Positions 18,054-27,853 of a stretch of 64,000 bases of DNA are shown piece by piece. The notes beneath the pieces were generated by a model. That model was not told where the DNA came from. It made no database searches and was given only the letters and a program-made list of their open reading frames with translations. The position numbers were made by a program, and so were the translations under genes. How positions within the stretch are numbered: position 1 is the first letter of the stretch; each line of letters opens with the position of its first letter. The DNA is from CALINF01 sp039980455 (GTDB taxonomy: Bacteria > Pseudomonadota > Gammaproteobacteria > Pseudomonadales > Halieaceae): positions 310,001 to 374,000 of the forward strand of contig JBDXCG010000003.1 in NCBI GenBank assembly GCA_039980455.1, in the 5' to 3' direction.

Positions 18054-19031
18054 TTATGCAACGCGTTTTGAGGAGAGCGTCTCGACGCTGGCTTGCTCAA
18101 GAATAGAGTCGATGAGCGTTGGGTCACGCTCACGCTTGACGGATTCGAAGACCATAGCGGCCTGAGGATAGTAGTAGCGAAGATAGACCAGCCACTGCTT
18201 GATGGGGCCAGCGACGTAACTGGCATCATAGTTGGCCAGATTGAGATTCAGCAGCCTTCGCAACAGTGGCAGAATGTCAGTCCAGCTAAGGGGTTCGACG
18301 ATGGTGCCTTCAAGTGCAGCGCGTACCAATCTTGGTAAATCGGGTCGGCATAAGGCGCCTCTACCGAGCATCAGATCTTCACATTGGCTGACGCGGCGGC
18401 ATCGCAGCGCGTCGCCCGGTGACCAAATTTCGCCATTAGCAATAATGGGTAGAGAGACAGTGTCGCGTGCTCGCGCGATTTCTTCCCAATATGCCGGCGC
18501 GCGATAGCCTTGTTTTTTGGTGCGGGCGTGGATGGTCAGTTCTGTCGCGCCTGCCTCTGCGACCCCCTCAACAACTTCCAAGAATGTGGATTGGTCTTCA
18601 AAGCCTAGCCGGATCTTTACTGTGACAGGGATGTCTGCAGGCACCGCGTTACGCACCGCTGCTGTAATATCGTGAACTCGTCTGGGATCACGCAGAATGA
18701 TCGAGCCACCGTCGGATCGGTTGACCGTTTTGGCTGGGCAGCCAAAGTTAAGGTCAATGCCAGGTGCTCCAAGTTCTGCCGCTCGCGCAGCGTTTTCAGC
18801 CATGGGAACGGGTTTTCCACCGAGCAACTGCAGGTAGACAGGCACTCCTGAACTGGTTGAGCCGCCGCTATCCAACTCCGGGCAGAGTCGGCGAAACACC
18901 CTGGCTGGAAGCAGGCATTCGCTGACACGCACAAACTCAGTGACGCACCTGTCCATGCCGCCCAGTTCGCTGAGCAGTTCCCGCATGGTGTGATCGATGA
19001 CACCCTCCATTGGGGCAAGCATCAGGCGCAT
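18054..19031 (-). CDS. dusC: tRNA-dihydrouridine(16) synthase
   Basis: 325 residues from the ATG at 19031, chosen because MRLMLAPMEGVIDHTMREL aligns with the start of E. coli DusC; the frame is open 31 codons further upstream. It reduces U16 of tRNA to dihydrouridine using FMN and NADPH. Visible motifs are APMEG (FMN), DLNFGCPAKTVNRSDGG with the catalytic cysteine, HARTKKQGYRAPAYWEEI and IANGEIWSPGDALRC. The TEFVRVSECLLPARVFRRLCPEL stretch is characteristic of DusC rather than DusA or DusB. Divergent from oadG. Confidence 0.93.
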   Translation of the reverse strand: MRLMLAPMEGVIDHTMRELLSELGGMDRCVTEFVRVSECLLPARVFRRLCPELDSGGSTSSGVPVYLQLLGGKPVPMAENAARAAELGAPGIDLNFGCPAKTVNRSDGGSIILRDPRRVHDITAAVRNAVPADIPVTVKIRLGFEDQSTFLEVVEGVAEAGATELTIHARTKKQGYRAPAYWEEIARARDTVSLPIIANGEIWSPGDALRCRRVSQCEDLMLGRGALCRPDLPRLVRAALEGTIVEPLSWTDILPLLRRLLNLNLANYDASYVAGPIKQWLVYLRYYYPQAAMVFESVKRERDPTLIDSILEQASVETLSSKRVA

Positions 19032-19206
19032 TAAAGAGTCCGTATTGGTGTTGAATTGAGAGCGCATTATAGAGCGTGTGGGCGTCGTTGCACCTGTGAA
19101 TAGTGCGACGCGAGTGAGATTCATGCTCGCGGGAATAGCGTGTGGGGGCGCACCTGATCTACACTACGCAGTTGAGGGGCACAATAGACGCAATAAGGTA
19201 GTACTG

Positions 19207-19443
19207 ATGCAGAGCGATATCGTAGCGCAGGGTCTGGAGTTGATGGTGTATGGCATGGGCAGCGTAGTGGTGTTCCTTGCACTGCTGGTTGTCTGCATGA
19301 CTCTCATGTCAACTACAATCACTCGCTTCTTTCCCGAGCCGCAAGTCGTACGCCAAACATCTCGCAAGCCAACGCCGGCCGCGCAGGATGAGGAGCTGGT
19401 TGCGGTGATCTCGGCAGCTGTACATCAGCATCGTAGGCGCTGA
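19207..19443 (+). CDS. oadG: Oxaloacetate decarboxylase gamma subunit
   Basis: 78 residues starting at MQSDIVAQGLELMVYGMG, with AAGG about 8 bases upstream. It has one N-terminal membrane segment (SVVVFLALLVVCMTLM) and a short charged cytoplasmic tail, the standard OadG layout, and lies immediately before oadA and oadB. The gamma subunit anchors the alpha subunit to the membrane complex and helps assembly. Small and divergent, so the call rests mainly on topology and position. Confidence 0.85.
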   Translation: MQSDIVAQGLELMVYGMGSVVVFLALLVVCMTLMSTTITRFFPEPQVVRQTSRKPTPAAQDEELVAVISAAVHQHRRR

Positions 19444-19504
19444 TCACATCTAACGTGTCTCTATCCGCTAGCTAGACCAATACGAATCACGAGGATTGCT
19501 TTCC

Positions 19505-21328
19505 ATGCAAGATGCCAACAAGCCACTGGGCATTACAGACGTAGTTTTGCGAGATGCACATCAGTCGCTGTTTGCAACGCGGTTGCGACTGGACGATATG
19601 CTACCCATCGCAGCTGCACTTGATGATGTCGGGTTCTGGTCGCTGGAGTCGTGGGGCGGAGCTACCTTCGATGCCTGCATTCGCTACTTGGGCGAAGATC
19701 CCTGGGAGCGCATACGCGAACTCAAAAAAGTCATGCCCAAGACGCCGCAGCAGATGCTGTTTAGGGGGCAAAATATTCTGGGCTATCGTCATTACGCCGA
19801 CGATGTGGTCGCCAAATTTGTTGAGCGAGCGGCGGTCAATGGCATCGATGTGTTCCGAGTGTTTGATGCAATGAATGACATGCGCAATATTGATGTTGCT
19901 CTGCGGGCCGTCAAGGAAGTGGGTAAGCACGCCCAGGGGACTATCTCCTATACCCTCAGTCCCGTGCACAATATTGAGACCTGGGTTGAACAGGCAAAGC
20001 GTATCGAGGATATGGGTGCTGATTCGATTGCTATCAAGGATATGGCGGGTCTTTTGCGTCCCTACGTTGGCTACCAATTGGTCAAGCGGCTCAAGGAATC
20101 TTGCAGCATTCCGATACATCTTCATTGTCACGCGACAACTGGTCTATCGACGGCCACGATCCTCAAATGTGTGGAAGCGGGGATAGATAACGTAGACACC
20201 TCCATTTCGTCGATGTCGATGACCTATGGGCATTCTCCCACCGAGACAGTAGTAGCCATTCTTGAAGGTACCGAGCGGGACACCGGGCTCAACATAGCGG
20301 GCCTTGACGAGATTGCCACGTACTTTCGAGACGTCCGCAAGAAGTATCAGCAGTTCGAGGGGTCTCTTCGTGGTGTTGATGCTCGAATTCTTGTAGCGCA
20401 GGTGCCAGGTGGCATGTTGACTAACATGGAGAGCCAGCTGAAAGAGCAGGGCGCTGCCGACAAAATGGATGAAGTGCTGGAGGAAATTCCCAGAGTTCGC
20501 GAAGATTTGGGTTACATACCGCTTGTGACGCCCACGTCACAGATTGTCGGAACCCAGTCGGTAATCAATGTGTTGACCGGTGAGCGATACAAATCGATTT
20601 CCAAAGAAACCGCTGGCGTATTGCGTGGCGAGTATGGCGAGACGCCTGCCCCAGTAAACAAAGACCTGCGCGCGCGGGTGCTGCAGGGGGACGATCCTGT
20701 TACCTGCCGCCCAGCGGATTTGCTTGTCCCCGAGATGCAGTCTTTGACCGAGGAACTTCACGCTTTAGCACAGGAAAAAGGCGTAAAACTGACAGCGGGC
20801 GATGGTGGGGTGGACGATGTACTGACCTATGCGCTGTTCCCGCAGATTGGACTCAAGTTTCTGGAGAACCGTGATAATCCTGCAGCGTTCGAGCCGGTCC
20901 CTGGTGCGGAGGTTGCCGCGGCAGTCACACCACCTGCCATTGATAATACGCCTGCCGATGAGGGGGGCGCTGCCACCTACACGGTCACGGTGAATGGTAA
21001 GCAATATGTTGTAGACGTAGCTGAGGGTGGCCGTATCGATAGCATAGCCAATGCCTCCGGCTCCACGCCCGCAACTGCAGCACCTGTTGCAGCGGCTGCG
21101 CACAAACAAGACAGCGCAGAGCCTCTACCGGCACCTTTGGCCGGCAATATTTTTGCCGTGCATGTAGCCGCCGGTGATAGCGTGGCTGAGGGAGATGTCA
21201 TTCTGATTCTTGAGGCGATGAAAATGGAAACCGAAGTGCGCGCGCCACGCGATGGTCATATAGGCAGTGTAGAGGTTGCAGTGGGCGACTCGGTGTCTGT
21301 TGGCGACGTTCTTGTGACGTTCGCCTGA
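19505..21328 (+). CDS. oadA: Oxaloacetate decarboxylase alpha subunit, biotin-carrying
   Basis: 607 residues from the ATG at 19505 with GAGGA about 9-10 bases upstream; a TTG nine bases earlier is too close to that site. The N-terminal carboxyltransferase barrel opens with DVVLRDAHQSLFATRLRL and has CHATTGLSTATILK, with histidines for the metal. A central conserved carboxylase domain follows, then a Pro/Ala-rich linker and the biotinyl domain with EAMKMETE, biotinylated Lys near residue 573. It moves the carboxyl group from oxaloacetate to biotin, feeding the Na+-pumping OadB. No stop or frameshift. Confidence 0.95.
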   Translation: MQDANKPLGITDVVLRDAHQSLFATRLRLDDMLPIAAALDDVGFWSLESWGGATFDACIRYLGEDPWERIRELKKVMPKTPQQMLFRGQNILGYRHYADDVVAKFVERAAVNGIDVFRVFDAMNDMRNIDVALRAVKEVGKHAQGTISYTLSPVHNIETWVEQAKRIEDMGADSIAIKDMAGLLRPYVGYQLVKRLKESCSIPIHLHCHATTGLSTATILKCVEAGIDNVDTSISSMSMTYGHSPTETVVAILEGTERDTGLNIAGLDEIATYFRDVRKKYQQFEGSLRGVDARILVAQVPGGMLTNMESQLKEQGAADKMDEVLEEIPRVREDLGYIPLVTPTSQIVGTQSVINVLTGERYKSISKETAGVLRGEYGETPAPVNKDLRARVLQGDDPVTCRPADLLVPEMQSLTEELHALAQEKGVKLTAGDGGVDDVLTYALFPQIGLKFLENRDNPAAFEPVPGAEVAAAVTPPAIDNTPADEGGAATYTVTVNGKQYVVDVAEGGRIDSIANASGSTPATAAPVAAAAHKQDSAEPLPAPLAGNIFAVHVAAGDSVAEGDVILILEAMKMETEVRAPRDGHIGSVEVAVGDSVSVGDVLVTFA

Positions 21329-21332
21329 TTTC

Positions 21333-22637
21333 GTGAATAATCTACTACAGCTCTGGGCGAGTTCAGGTCTGGCCCAAATGACACCGGGCCAGTGCCTGAT
21401 GATAGCGATAGGTCTTGGCCTACTTTTTCTTGCGATCAAGAAGCGCTTCGAACCTCTGCTGTTGGTGCCCATAGGTTTCGGCGGCATCCTGGCCAACATA
21501 CCTGGAGCGGGTCTGGCCTATTCTGCTTTCGAGAACGCGTTGCAGGCCGCGGACGCTCAATTGCTGGCTGAACTGGCCTCTGTGCTCAATGCATCGGCAA
21601 CTGATTCGATCAAGGGATTGGTGGGAGCCTATGCCAGCGCAGACGCTTCGACCCAGCTGCTCGCAGATCATATTGTTGTCGATGCGGGCTTTACCAACGG
21701 CATACTCTACAATTTCTACTCCGTCGCAATCGCCAGTGGCATCGCGCCTTTGGTTATTTTCATGGGCGTGGGTGCAATGACGGATTTCGGCCCGTTGTTA
21801 GCCAACCCCAAAACATTGTTTCTGGGCGCCGCAGCGCAATTTGGTATCTTTGCGACAGTACTGGGCGCCGTGGGCCTGACATCAATCGGGTGGATGGACT
21901 TCTCGCTGGCTGATGCGGCGGCGATTGGCATTATCGGTGGTGCTGATGGCCCTACCGCCATCTATGTATCCAGCCTGCTTGCGCCGGATCTGTTGGGCGC
22001 AATAGCCGTGGCGGCGTATTCCTATATGGCGCTGGTGCCAATGATTCAACCTCCCATCATGCGGGCCCTTACCACGGAAGCAGAGCGCAAAATTGAGATG
22101 GTGCAGCTGCGGCCCGTATCGCGTCGCGAGAAAATCGTGTTTCCACTGTTGCTGCTGATCCTGGTCGCGCTGCTGCTTCCCGCCGCTGCGCCGCTGCTGG
22201 GCATGTTCTGCCTGGGCAACCTCATGAAGGAGTCTGGTGTAGTGGATCGACTAAGCGATACCGCTCAAAACGCGTTGATCAATATCACAACCATATTTCT
22301 GGGGCTGTCTGTAGGATCCAAGCTGGTGGCAGATAAGTTTCTCGATCTCAATACCTTGGGGATTCTAAGTCTTGGTATTGTCGCTTTTGCGATTGGTACC
22401 TCCGCTGGAGTCCTGATTGCCAAATTGATGAACCGTTTTGGCAGTACGCCGATCAACCCATTGATAGGGTCAGCAGGCGTATCGGCCGTACCGATGGCAG
22501 CGCGAGTGAGCAATAAGGTCGGCTTGGAGGCCAATCCGCAAAATTTCCTGCTGATGCATGCAATGGGCCCTAACGTTGCTGGAGTGATAGGTTCTGCGGT
22601 CGCAGCGGGGGTTATGATAAGCCTCGTTGGCGGATGA
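21333..22637 (+). CDS. oadB: Oxaloacetate decarboxylase beta subunit, Na+ pump
   Basis: 434 residues, GTG start four bases after the oadA stop. A polytopic inner-membrane protein that decarboxylates carboxybiotin and exports Na+. The family signature GIIGGADGPTAIYVSSLLAP holds the conserved aspartate thought to bind Na+, followed by YSYMALVPMIQPPIMR. The C-terminal half has NPLIGSAGVSAVPMAARV and LMHAMGPNVAGVIGSA. The order gamma-alpha-beta is the usual one. In a marine cell the complex would couple oxaloacetate removal to the sodium gradient. Confidence 0.95.
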   Translation: MNNLLQLWASSGLAQMTPGQCLMIAIGLGLLFLAIKKRFEPLLLVPIGFGGILANIPGAGLAYSAFENALQAADAQLLAELASVLNASATDSIKGLVGAYASADASTQLLADHIVVDAGFTNGILYNFYSVAIASGIAPLVIFMGVGAMTDFGPLLANPKTLFLGAAAQFGIFATVLGAVGLTSIGWMDFSLADAAAIGIIGGADGPTAIYVSSLLAPDLLGAIAVAAYSYMALVPMIQPPIMRALTTEAERKIEMVQLRPVSRREKIVFPLLLLILVALLLPAAAPLLGMFCLGNLMKESGVVDRLSDTAQNALINITTIFLGLSVGSKLVADKFLDLNTLGILSLGIVAFAIGTSAGVLIAKLMNRFGSTPINPLIGSAGVSAVPMAARVSNKVGLEANPQNFLLMHAMGPNVAGVIGSAVAAGVMISLVGG

Positions 22638-22682
22638 TTCGCTAGCGGATCAACACGACTTAGAGTAAGCGCAGGCGCATAA

Positions 22683-22712
22683 TTGGTAGCGCGCAGCATA
22701 TTTTTGTACACT
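22683..22712 (+). promoter_or_regulatory. Possible sigma-70 promoter before accA
   Basis: TTGGTA at 22683-22688 and TACACT at 22707-22712 are separated by 18 bases and lie about 32 bases before the accA ATG. Each box matches consensus at four of six positions. A reading by eye only. Confidence 0.35.
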
Positions 22713-22744
22713 GTTGGCCATCTCAATAGCGAGTTGTTACCGCC

Positions 22745-23692
22745 ATGAATCCCAATTATCTCGATTTCGAACAACCCATTGCTGAGCTTGAGGTCAAGAT
22801 CGAAGAGCTGCAGCTGGTGGGGTCCGATGCTGAAATTAATATCAGCCAGGAAATCGACACTCTTCGGCAGAAGAGCACCAGGCTGACGGAGAAAATCTAC
22901 TCGAACCTCAGCGCATGGGACATCGTAAAAGTAGCCCGCCACCCGCTACGGCCCTACAGCCTGGATTATATCCCCCGTATTTTTACTGAATTCGATGAGC
23001 TGCATGGCGACCGGCATTTTGGCGACGACAGGGCAATTGTCGGTGGGGTTGCACGATTGGGTGACCGTCCCGTGATGGTTATCGGTCAGGAGAAAGGCCG
23101 CGCCGTTAAAGACAAGGTGCTGCGCAACTTCGGTATGCCGAAGCCCGAAGGATATCGTAAGGCGTTACGGCTGATGGAAATGGCAGAGCGGTTCAAGATG
23201 CCCGTCGTCACTCTAATTGACACACCGGGGGCCTATCCTGGTATTGACTCTGAAGAGCGTGGCATCAGTGAGTCTATCGCGCAGAATCTAGCGGTTATGT
23301 CACGACTCGCGACGCCCATTGTTTGCGTTGTAATCGGCGAAGGCAGCTCTGGCGGCGCGCTGGGTATTGGTGTTGGCGACCACTTGGCGATGCTGCAGTA
23401 CTCTACCTATTTTGTGATTTCTCCTGAAGGGTGCGCCAATATCATCTGGAAAAGCTCTGAGAATGCGCCAGACGCAGCGGAGGCCATGGGGGTAACCTCA
23501 ACTATTTTGCAGGATTTGGATATTGTTGACGCCACGATTGAAGAACCTCTTGGCGGTGCTCACCGCAACCCGGAGATGATGGCAGAGCGTATTAAATCTC
23601 ACATTATTGAGCGGCTGGACCAATTGGAGAGCCTGCCACTGGAAGATATGCTCAACAAACGCTACGCGCGTTTGATGTCGTACGGCAACTAG
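22745..23692 (+). CDS. accA: Acetyl-CoA carboxylase carboxyltransferase alpha subunit
   Basis: 315 residues, usual length. It makes malonyl-CoA from carboxybiotin and acetyl-CoA together with AccD (not in the window). Motifs: YLDFEQPIAELEVKIEEL at the N-terminus, TPGAYPGIDSEERGISESIA, and GEGSSGGALGIGVGD, the oxyanion-forming glycines. It opens the housekeeping block, as in Pseudomonas where accA precedes tilS and pyrG. Confidence 0.97.
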   Translation: MNPNYLDFEQPIAELEVKIEELQLVGSDAEINISQEIDTLRQKSTRLTEKIYSNLSAWDIVKVARHPLRPYSLDYIPRIFTEFDELHGDRHFGDDRAIVGGVARLGDRPVMVIGQEKGRAVKDKVLRNFGMPKPEGYRKALRLMEMAERFKMPVVTLIDTPGAYPGIDSEERGISESIAQNLAVMSRLATPIVCVVIGEGSSGGALGIGVGDHLAMLQYSTYFVISPEGCANIIWKSSENAPDAAEAMGVTSTILQDLDIVDATIEEPLGGAHRNPEMMAERIKSHIIERLDQLESLPLEDMLNKRYARLMSYGN

Positions 23693-23724
23693 CCGAATTC
23701 ATCACCGGGATAGGCGCCCGGACA

Positions 23725-25077
23725 ATGCCAGATCAAGTACTCACTCTCGACGCGCTAACGGATATTTTGCAGCCGCTAGCTGCGGCGCCTCGCTGGTATG
23801 TTGCGTTCAGCGGAGGCTGTGATTCCACTGTGCTCCTGCACTTACTCAACGAGTACTGTCTTGCTCACCCCAAAACCTCCCCCATGCTGACCGCAGTGCA
23901 TGTTAATCATCAGTTGCAGGCTCCATCGGCATCATGGCAGCAGCACTGTCGTGCTGTCTGTCACTCGTGGGACGTGAGCCTCGTGGAGCCTGTTGTAGCC
24001 GTCGTAGATGACGGGGAGGGCCCAGAAGCCGCTGCCAGGCGCGCCAGATACTCTGCGTTCGATGCCCTGCTGCAAGCGGGCGACATTCTGTTTATGGGGC
24101 ACCATCAGGATGATCAGACCGAGACTTTCCTGTTGAGGTTGCTGCGCGGCGCGGGCCTGCATGGCCTTGCCGCGATGCCCGCTTCTCGCGAGTTAGGACA
24201 AGGCCGACTTGAGCGCCCTCTATTGTCGTGGCCTCGCTACCAGCTAGTAGATTATGCGCATCGGCATCAGCTCGATTGGATCGAGGATCCATCGAACGAG
24301 GACGAGCGCTTCGATCGCAACTATTTGCGAAAGCAGGTGTTGCCCCTGTTGGCCCAGCGCTGGCCCGAATATCGTCAGACAGTCACCCGCGCAGCAGGCC
24401 ACTTAGGCCAAGCAGCACAAGACCTGGACGGAAGCGATGAGCCCCTGGAGACCGAATATACAATCATGGGCGATCCCGGCTTTGGTGTGGCGAGCCTGAC
24501 TGACCGGCCTACCTCCCAGGCCCATCAGGCGTTACGTCGCTGGCTGCGTGCAAGACAGCTGCCTATGCCTGATGAGTCTGCGTTGGTTGAATTCGTCAGG
24601 CAGTTATTCGCTGCCGACGAGAAAGCAGCCCCAGTGTTGACCACACGTTCATTCTCTCTACGACGCTATCGCGAGGGTGTGTTTCTAACGCCTACGGATG
24701 TCTGGGTTGCGCCCGATGCGCAAGCAATTGTTTCCCGTGATTGGGTGGAGATTGCCGGTGTAGGTCGCATTGCTGTGGCGTCAGAAGGCAGTGCGGACCA
24801 TGAGGGTCAGATAGCTGCCGGGGAGCTGGTTGTAGACTTTCGACGCGGGGGCGAGCGCTGCCATCCTGTTGGGCGATCTCACAGCGTCAGCCTTAAGCAA
24901 CTGCTGCAAGAAAATGGTGTTCCGCCGTGGTGGCGCGAACGTATTCCGCTGCTTAAAAGCCAAGGCCAAATCGTGTGTATTGGGGGGATGTGGAGATGTA
25001 TTGGCCCCCTGAAAGAGCAGGGTGAGCCGGGCGTAATATTGCAGTGGGATCGAAATTCCGTTGGCGGTTCTGATTGA
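23725..25077 (+). CDS. tilS: tRNA(Ile)-lysidine synthase
   Basis: 450 residues. The N-terminal PP-loop ATPase motif FSGGCDSTVLLHLL lies near residues 29-42. GHHQDDQTETFLLRLLRGAG and RPLLSWPRYQLVDYA are typical TilS motifs, and the C-terminal domain ends with KQLLQENGVPPWWRERIPLL. It modifies C34 of the minor isoleucine tRNA to lysidine so that AUA is read as Ile; the gene is essential in most bacteria. A small inverted repeat, CCGGG/CCCGG, lies just before the ATG. Confidence 0.95.
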   Translation: MPDQVLTLDALTDILQPLAAAPRWYVAFSGGCDSTVLLHLLNEYCLAHPKTSPMLTAVHVNHQLQAPSASWQQHCRAVCHSWDVSLVEPVVAVVDDGEGPEAAARRARYSAFDALLQAGDILFMGHHQDDQTETFLLRLLRGAGLHGLAAMPASRELGQGRLERPLLSWPRYQLVDYAHRHQLDWIEDPSNEDERFDRNYLRKQVLPLLAQRWPEYRQTVTRAAGHLGQAAQDLDGSDEPLETEYTIMGDPGFGVASLTDRPTSQAHQALRRWLRARQLPMPDESALVEFVRQLFAADEKAAPVLTTRSFSLRRYREGVFLTPTDVWVAPDAQAIVSRDWVEIAGVGRIAVASEGSADHEGQIAAGELVVDFRRGGERCHPVGRSHSVSLKQLLQENGVPPWWRERIPLLKSQGQIVCIGGMWRCIGPLKEQGEPGVILQWDRNSVGGSD

Positions 25078-25130
25078 GCTCACGGGGCCTTTCTGTTAGT
25101 CTGATTTCCCATCTTTTTGCAGGTCTCGAG

Positions 25131-25152
25131 GCGGAACAGAGTGCTCTTCCGC
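25131..25152 (+). other. Stem-loop in the pyrG leader
   Basis: GCGGAA and TTCCGC flank a short inner segment that can also pair (GAG/CTC), 56 bases before the pyrG start. No T-run follows, so it is not a standard terminator; it may influence the pyrG leader or be incidental. Confidence 0.3.
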
Positions 25153-25207
25153 GTTGAATTCATCGAAACCTGTAAGTCCAGAAATACAGCGTAGATAAAG
25201 GCTTCTC

Positions 25208-26842
25208 ATGACGCGTTATGTTTTCGTCACAGGTGGTGTGGTTTCCTCTTTGGGTAAGGGGATTGCAGCCGCATCTCTAGCGGCTGTTTTGGAGGCCAGG
25301 GGCCTCAAGGTTACGCTGCTGAAGCTGGATCCGTACATTAACGTCGACCCCGGCACTATGAGCCCGTTTCAGCACGGAGAGGTCTTTGTTACTGAAGACG
25401 GTGCTGAGACCGACCTCGATCTGGGGCATTACGAACGGTTTACACGCACTACGATGCGCAAGACCAACAACTTTACGGCGGGCCGGGTTTACAGTGCTGT
25501 GCTACGTAAAGAGCGTCGCGGGGATTACCTCGGTGGCACGGTTCAGGTTATTCCGCATATTACTGACGAAATTAAACGCCGGGTTATTCTTGGCGCCGGT
25601 GACGCGGATGTTGCCATCGTTGAGATCGGCGGCACCGTGGGTGATATCGAAGGCCTGCCGTTCCTGGAGGCCGCGAGGCAGCTCAAGGTTGAGCTAGGCT
25701 CAAGCAGGGCACTCCTGATGCACCTGACACTCGTGCCGTACATTTCCACGGCAGGCGAGATCAAAACCAAACCTACCCAGCATTCGGTGAAAGAACTGCG
25801 ATCAATCGGCTTGCAGCCGGACATACTGCTGTGCCGATGTACGGTTGATATTGAAGACAGTGCCTGCAAAAAGATTTCACTGTTCACCAATGTGGAAGAG
25901 CGAGCGGTAATCCCTCTGCTTGATGCAGATACAATCTACCGAATTCCCCGGGCGCTGCACGCTCATGGTTTGGACGACTTCGTGGTTGAGCGCTTCAATC
26001 TCGATTGTCCGCCGGCCGATCTGTCTGAGTGGGACGATGTCCTTGCTAAAGAGCTGGGTGAACGCCGTGGCACTGTGAAAGTGGCGATGGTGGGTAAGTA
26101 CATGGACTTGCTCGATGCCTACAAGTCGCTCAATGAAGCATTGGCCCACGCTGGCCTGCAAAAAGCAGTACACGTAGAGATATCGCATATCGACGCCGAA
26201 GATGTTGAGCGCAATGGTACTGGAGTCCTCGCTGAGATGGACGCGATACTTGTGCCCGGCGGTTTTGGCGATCGTGGGGTAGAAGGCAAAATCATGGCGG
26301 TACAGTTCGCCCGCGAAAACAAAATTCCCTATCTGGGCATCTGCCTTGGTATGCACGTGGCGTTGGTAGAGTACGCGCGTCACGTGTGCGGTCTCGAAGG
26401 CGCGCATTCCACAGAAATGGATCGCTCTACGCCGCATCCGATCGTGGCACTGATCACAGAGTGGCAGAACGCCGACGGTTCCACAGAGCAGCGCGATGAA
26501 GCCTCTGACATGGGCGGTACTATGCGCCTTGGGGCGCAGGTTTGTCAGTTGGAGGAGTCTAGTCAGGTACGTGACATTTATGGCACTGAGACTGTTACTG
26601 AGCGCCACCGCCATCGCTATGAGATCAATAACAATTACATCGAGCAGCTGCAGGATGCCGGTATGCGTATTGCTGGCTGGTCTGCCGATCATTCGCTGGT
26701 GGAAATGATAGAGCTGCCAGAGCACCCGTGGTTTGTGGCCTGCCAGTTCCATCCGGAATTCACCTCGCGTCCACGCGGCGGTCACCCGCTTTTTTCAAGC
26801 TACATTGAGGCGGCATTAACACATGCTGAAGCAGCCTCCTGA
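25208..26842 (+). CDS. pyrG: CTP synthase
   Basis: 544 residues. The N-terminal synthase domain begins RYVFVTGGVVSSLGKG with the P-loop, then KLDPYINVDPGTMSPFQHGE. The C-terminal class I glutamine amidotransferase has the nucleophile in YLGICLGMHVALVEYAR near residue 380 and the His/Glu pair in QFHPEFTSRP near 516. It makes CTP from UTP, ATP and glutamine in the cytoplasm. Its stop lies inside the longest possible kdsA frame, so the two genes are tightly linked. Confidence 0.97.
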   Translation: MTRYVFVTGGVVSSLGKGIAAASLAAVLEARGLKVTLLKLDPYINVDPGTMSPFQHGEVFVTEDGAETDLDLGHYERFTRTTMRKTNNFTAGRVYSAVLRKERRGDYLGGTVQVIPHITDEIKRRVILGAGDADVAIVEIGGTVGDIEGLPFLEAARQLKVELGSSRALLMHLTLVPYISTAGEIKTKPTQHSVKELRSIGLQPDILLCRCTVDIEDSACKKISLFTNVEERAVIPLLDADTIYRIPRALHAHGLDDFVVERFNLDCPPADLSEWDDVLAKELGERRGTVKVAMVGKYMDLLDAYKSLNEALAHAGLQKAVHVEISHIDAEDVERNGTGVLAEMDAILVPGGFGDRGVEGKIMAVQFARENKIPYLGICLGMHVALVEYARHVCGLEGAHSTEMDRSTPHPIVALITEWQNADGSTEQRDEASDMGGTMRLGAQVCQLEESSQVRDIYGTETVTERHRHRYEINNNYIEQLQDAGMRIAGWSADHSLVEMIELPEHPWFVACQFHPEFTSRPRGGHPLFSSYIEAALTHAEAAS

Positions 26843-26888
26843 TGAAGGCTCGCCGATGGCACGTTTGCGATCGACCGTGGAGAAAACT

Positions 26889-27740
26889 ATGAGCCAGTCA
26901 GTAGTGCGCGTTGCCGATTTACAAATAGCTAACACGTTACCGTTTGTTCTACTGGGTGGCGTGAACGTATTGGAAAGTCGCGATTTTGCAGTGGACGTAG
27001 CGGGACACTATGTCGAAGTCTGTGAGAAATTGCAGATCCCCTATGTATTCAAGGCATCCTACGACAAGGCGAACCGTTCCTCGATCCATTCATTCAGGGG
27101 TCCAGGGCTGGAAGAGGGGCTTGAAGTTCTCGCTGCGGTTAAAGCGCAGTACAACGTGCCCGTGATCACGGATGTACACACACCCGAGCAAGCTGCATCG
27201 GCTGCCGCGGTGTGCGATATCATTCAATTGCCGGCGTTCCTGGCTCGCCAGACAGATCTGGTAGAGGCTATGGCGGCAACCGGTGCTGTTATCAATATCA
27301 AGAAACCGCAGTTTCTCAGCCCATCTCAAATGGCCAACATCGCTGAAAAATTTCGTGAATGCGGTAATGATCAACTGCTTATTTGCGAGCGCGGCAGCAA
27401 TTTCGGCTATGACAATCTCGTCGTCGATATGCTGGGTTTTGGTGTGATGAAGAAGTCCTGCGAAAACGTTCCTTTGATCTTTGACGTTACTCACGCGCTG
27501 CAGTGCAGGGACCCAATGGGTGCTGCGTCTGGAGGGCGTCGCGAACAGGTTGCTGAGCTTGCCCGTGCGGGCATGGCGGTAGGGCTCGCCGGATTATTTC
27601 TCGAAGCGCACCCAGAACCAGATAAAGCGTTGTGCGATGGTCCCAGTGCGCTGCCTTTGGCACAACTAGAACCATTCCTTGAACAAGTGAAAGCAGTCGA
27701 CGATCTGATAAAGGGAATGCCTGCACTGACAATTAGTTAA
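26889..27740 (+). CDS. kdsA: 3-deoxy-8-phosphooctulonate synthase
   Basis: 283 residues from the ATG at 26889, which has GGAG 6-7 bases upstream and matches the 284-residue E. coli protein; the frame is open 22 codons earlier into pyrG. It condenses phosphoenolpyruvate and arabinose 5-phosphate to KDO 8-phosphate for lipopolysaccharide. Motifs: FVLLGGVNVLESRDFA, FKASYDKANRSSIHSFRGPG, LICERGSNFGYDNLVVDM and FDVTHALQ. Confidence 0.96.
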   Translation: MSQSVVRVADLQIANTLPFVLLGGVNVLESRDFAVDVAGHYVEVCEKLQIPYVFKASYDKANRSSIHSFRGPGLEEGLEVLAAVKAQYNVPVITDVHTPEQAASAAAVCDIIQLPAFLARQTDLVEAMAATGAVINIKKPQFLSPSQMANIAEKFRECGNDQLLICERGSNFGYDNLVVDMLGFGVMKKSCENVPLIFDVTHALQCRDPMGAASGGRREQVAELARAGMAVGLAGLFLEAHPEPDKALCDGPSALPLAQLEPFLEQVKAVDDLIKGMPALTIS

Positions 27741-27853
27741 GGCGTGCCCAGGGCTTCAATCCCTGTTCGGACGTGACTGACTGCTTTCTTGATTACACCT
27801 GAACTACACTCTAACCACAGAGAACTAACACCTGAACAACGGAGTTGCATGCA

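Noticed and set aside
23692..23724. Possible terminator between accA and tilS
   Set aside because: CCGGG/CCCGG can pair but no T-run follows, and it lies within bases of the tilS start; more likely incidental or a minor leader stem.
25877..26785. 302-residue minus-strand ORF opposite pyrG
   Set aside because: pyrG is intact and strongly conserved here; the antisense frame has no recognisable domain or ribosome site.
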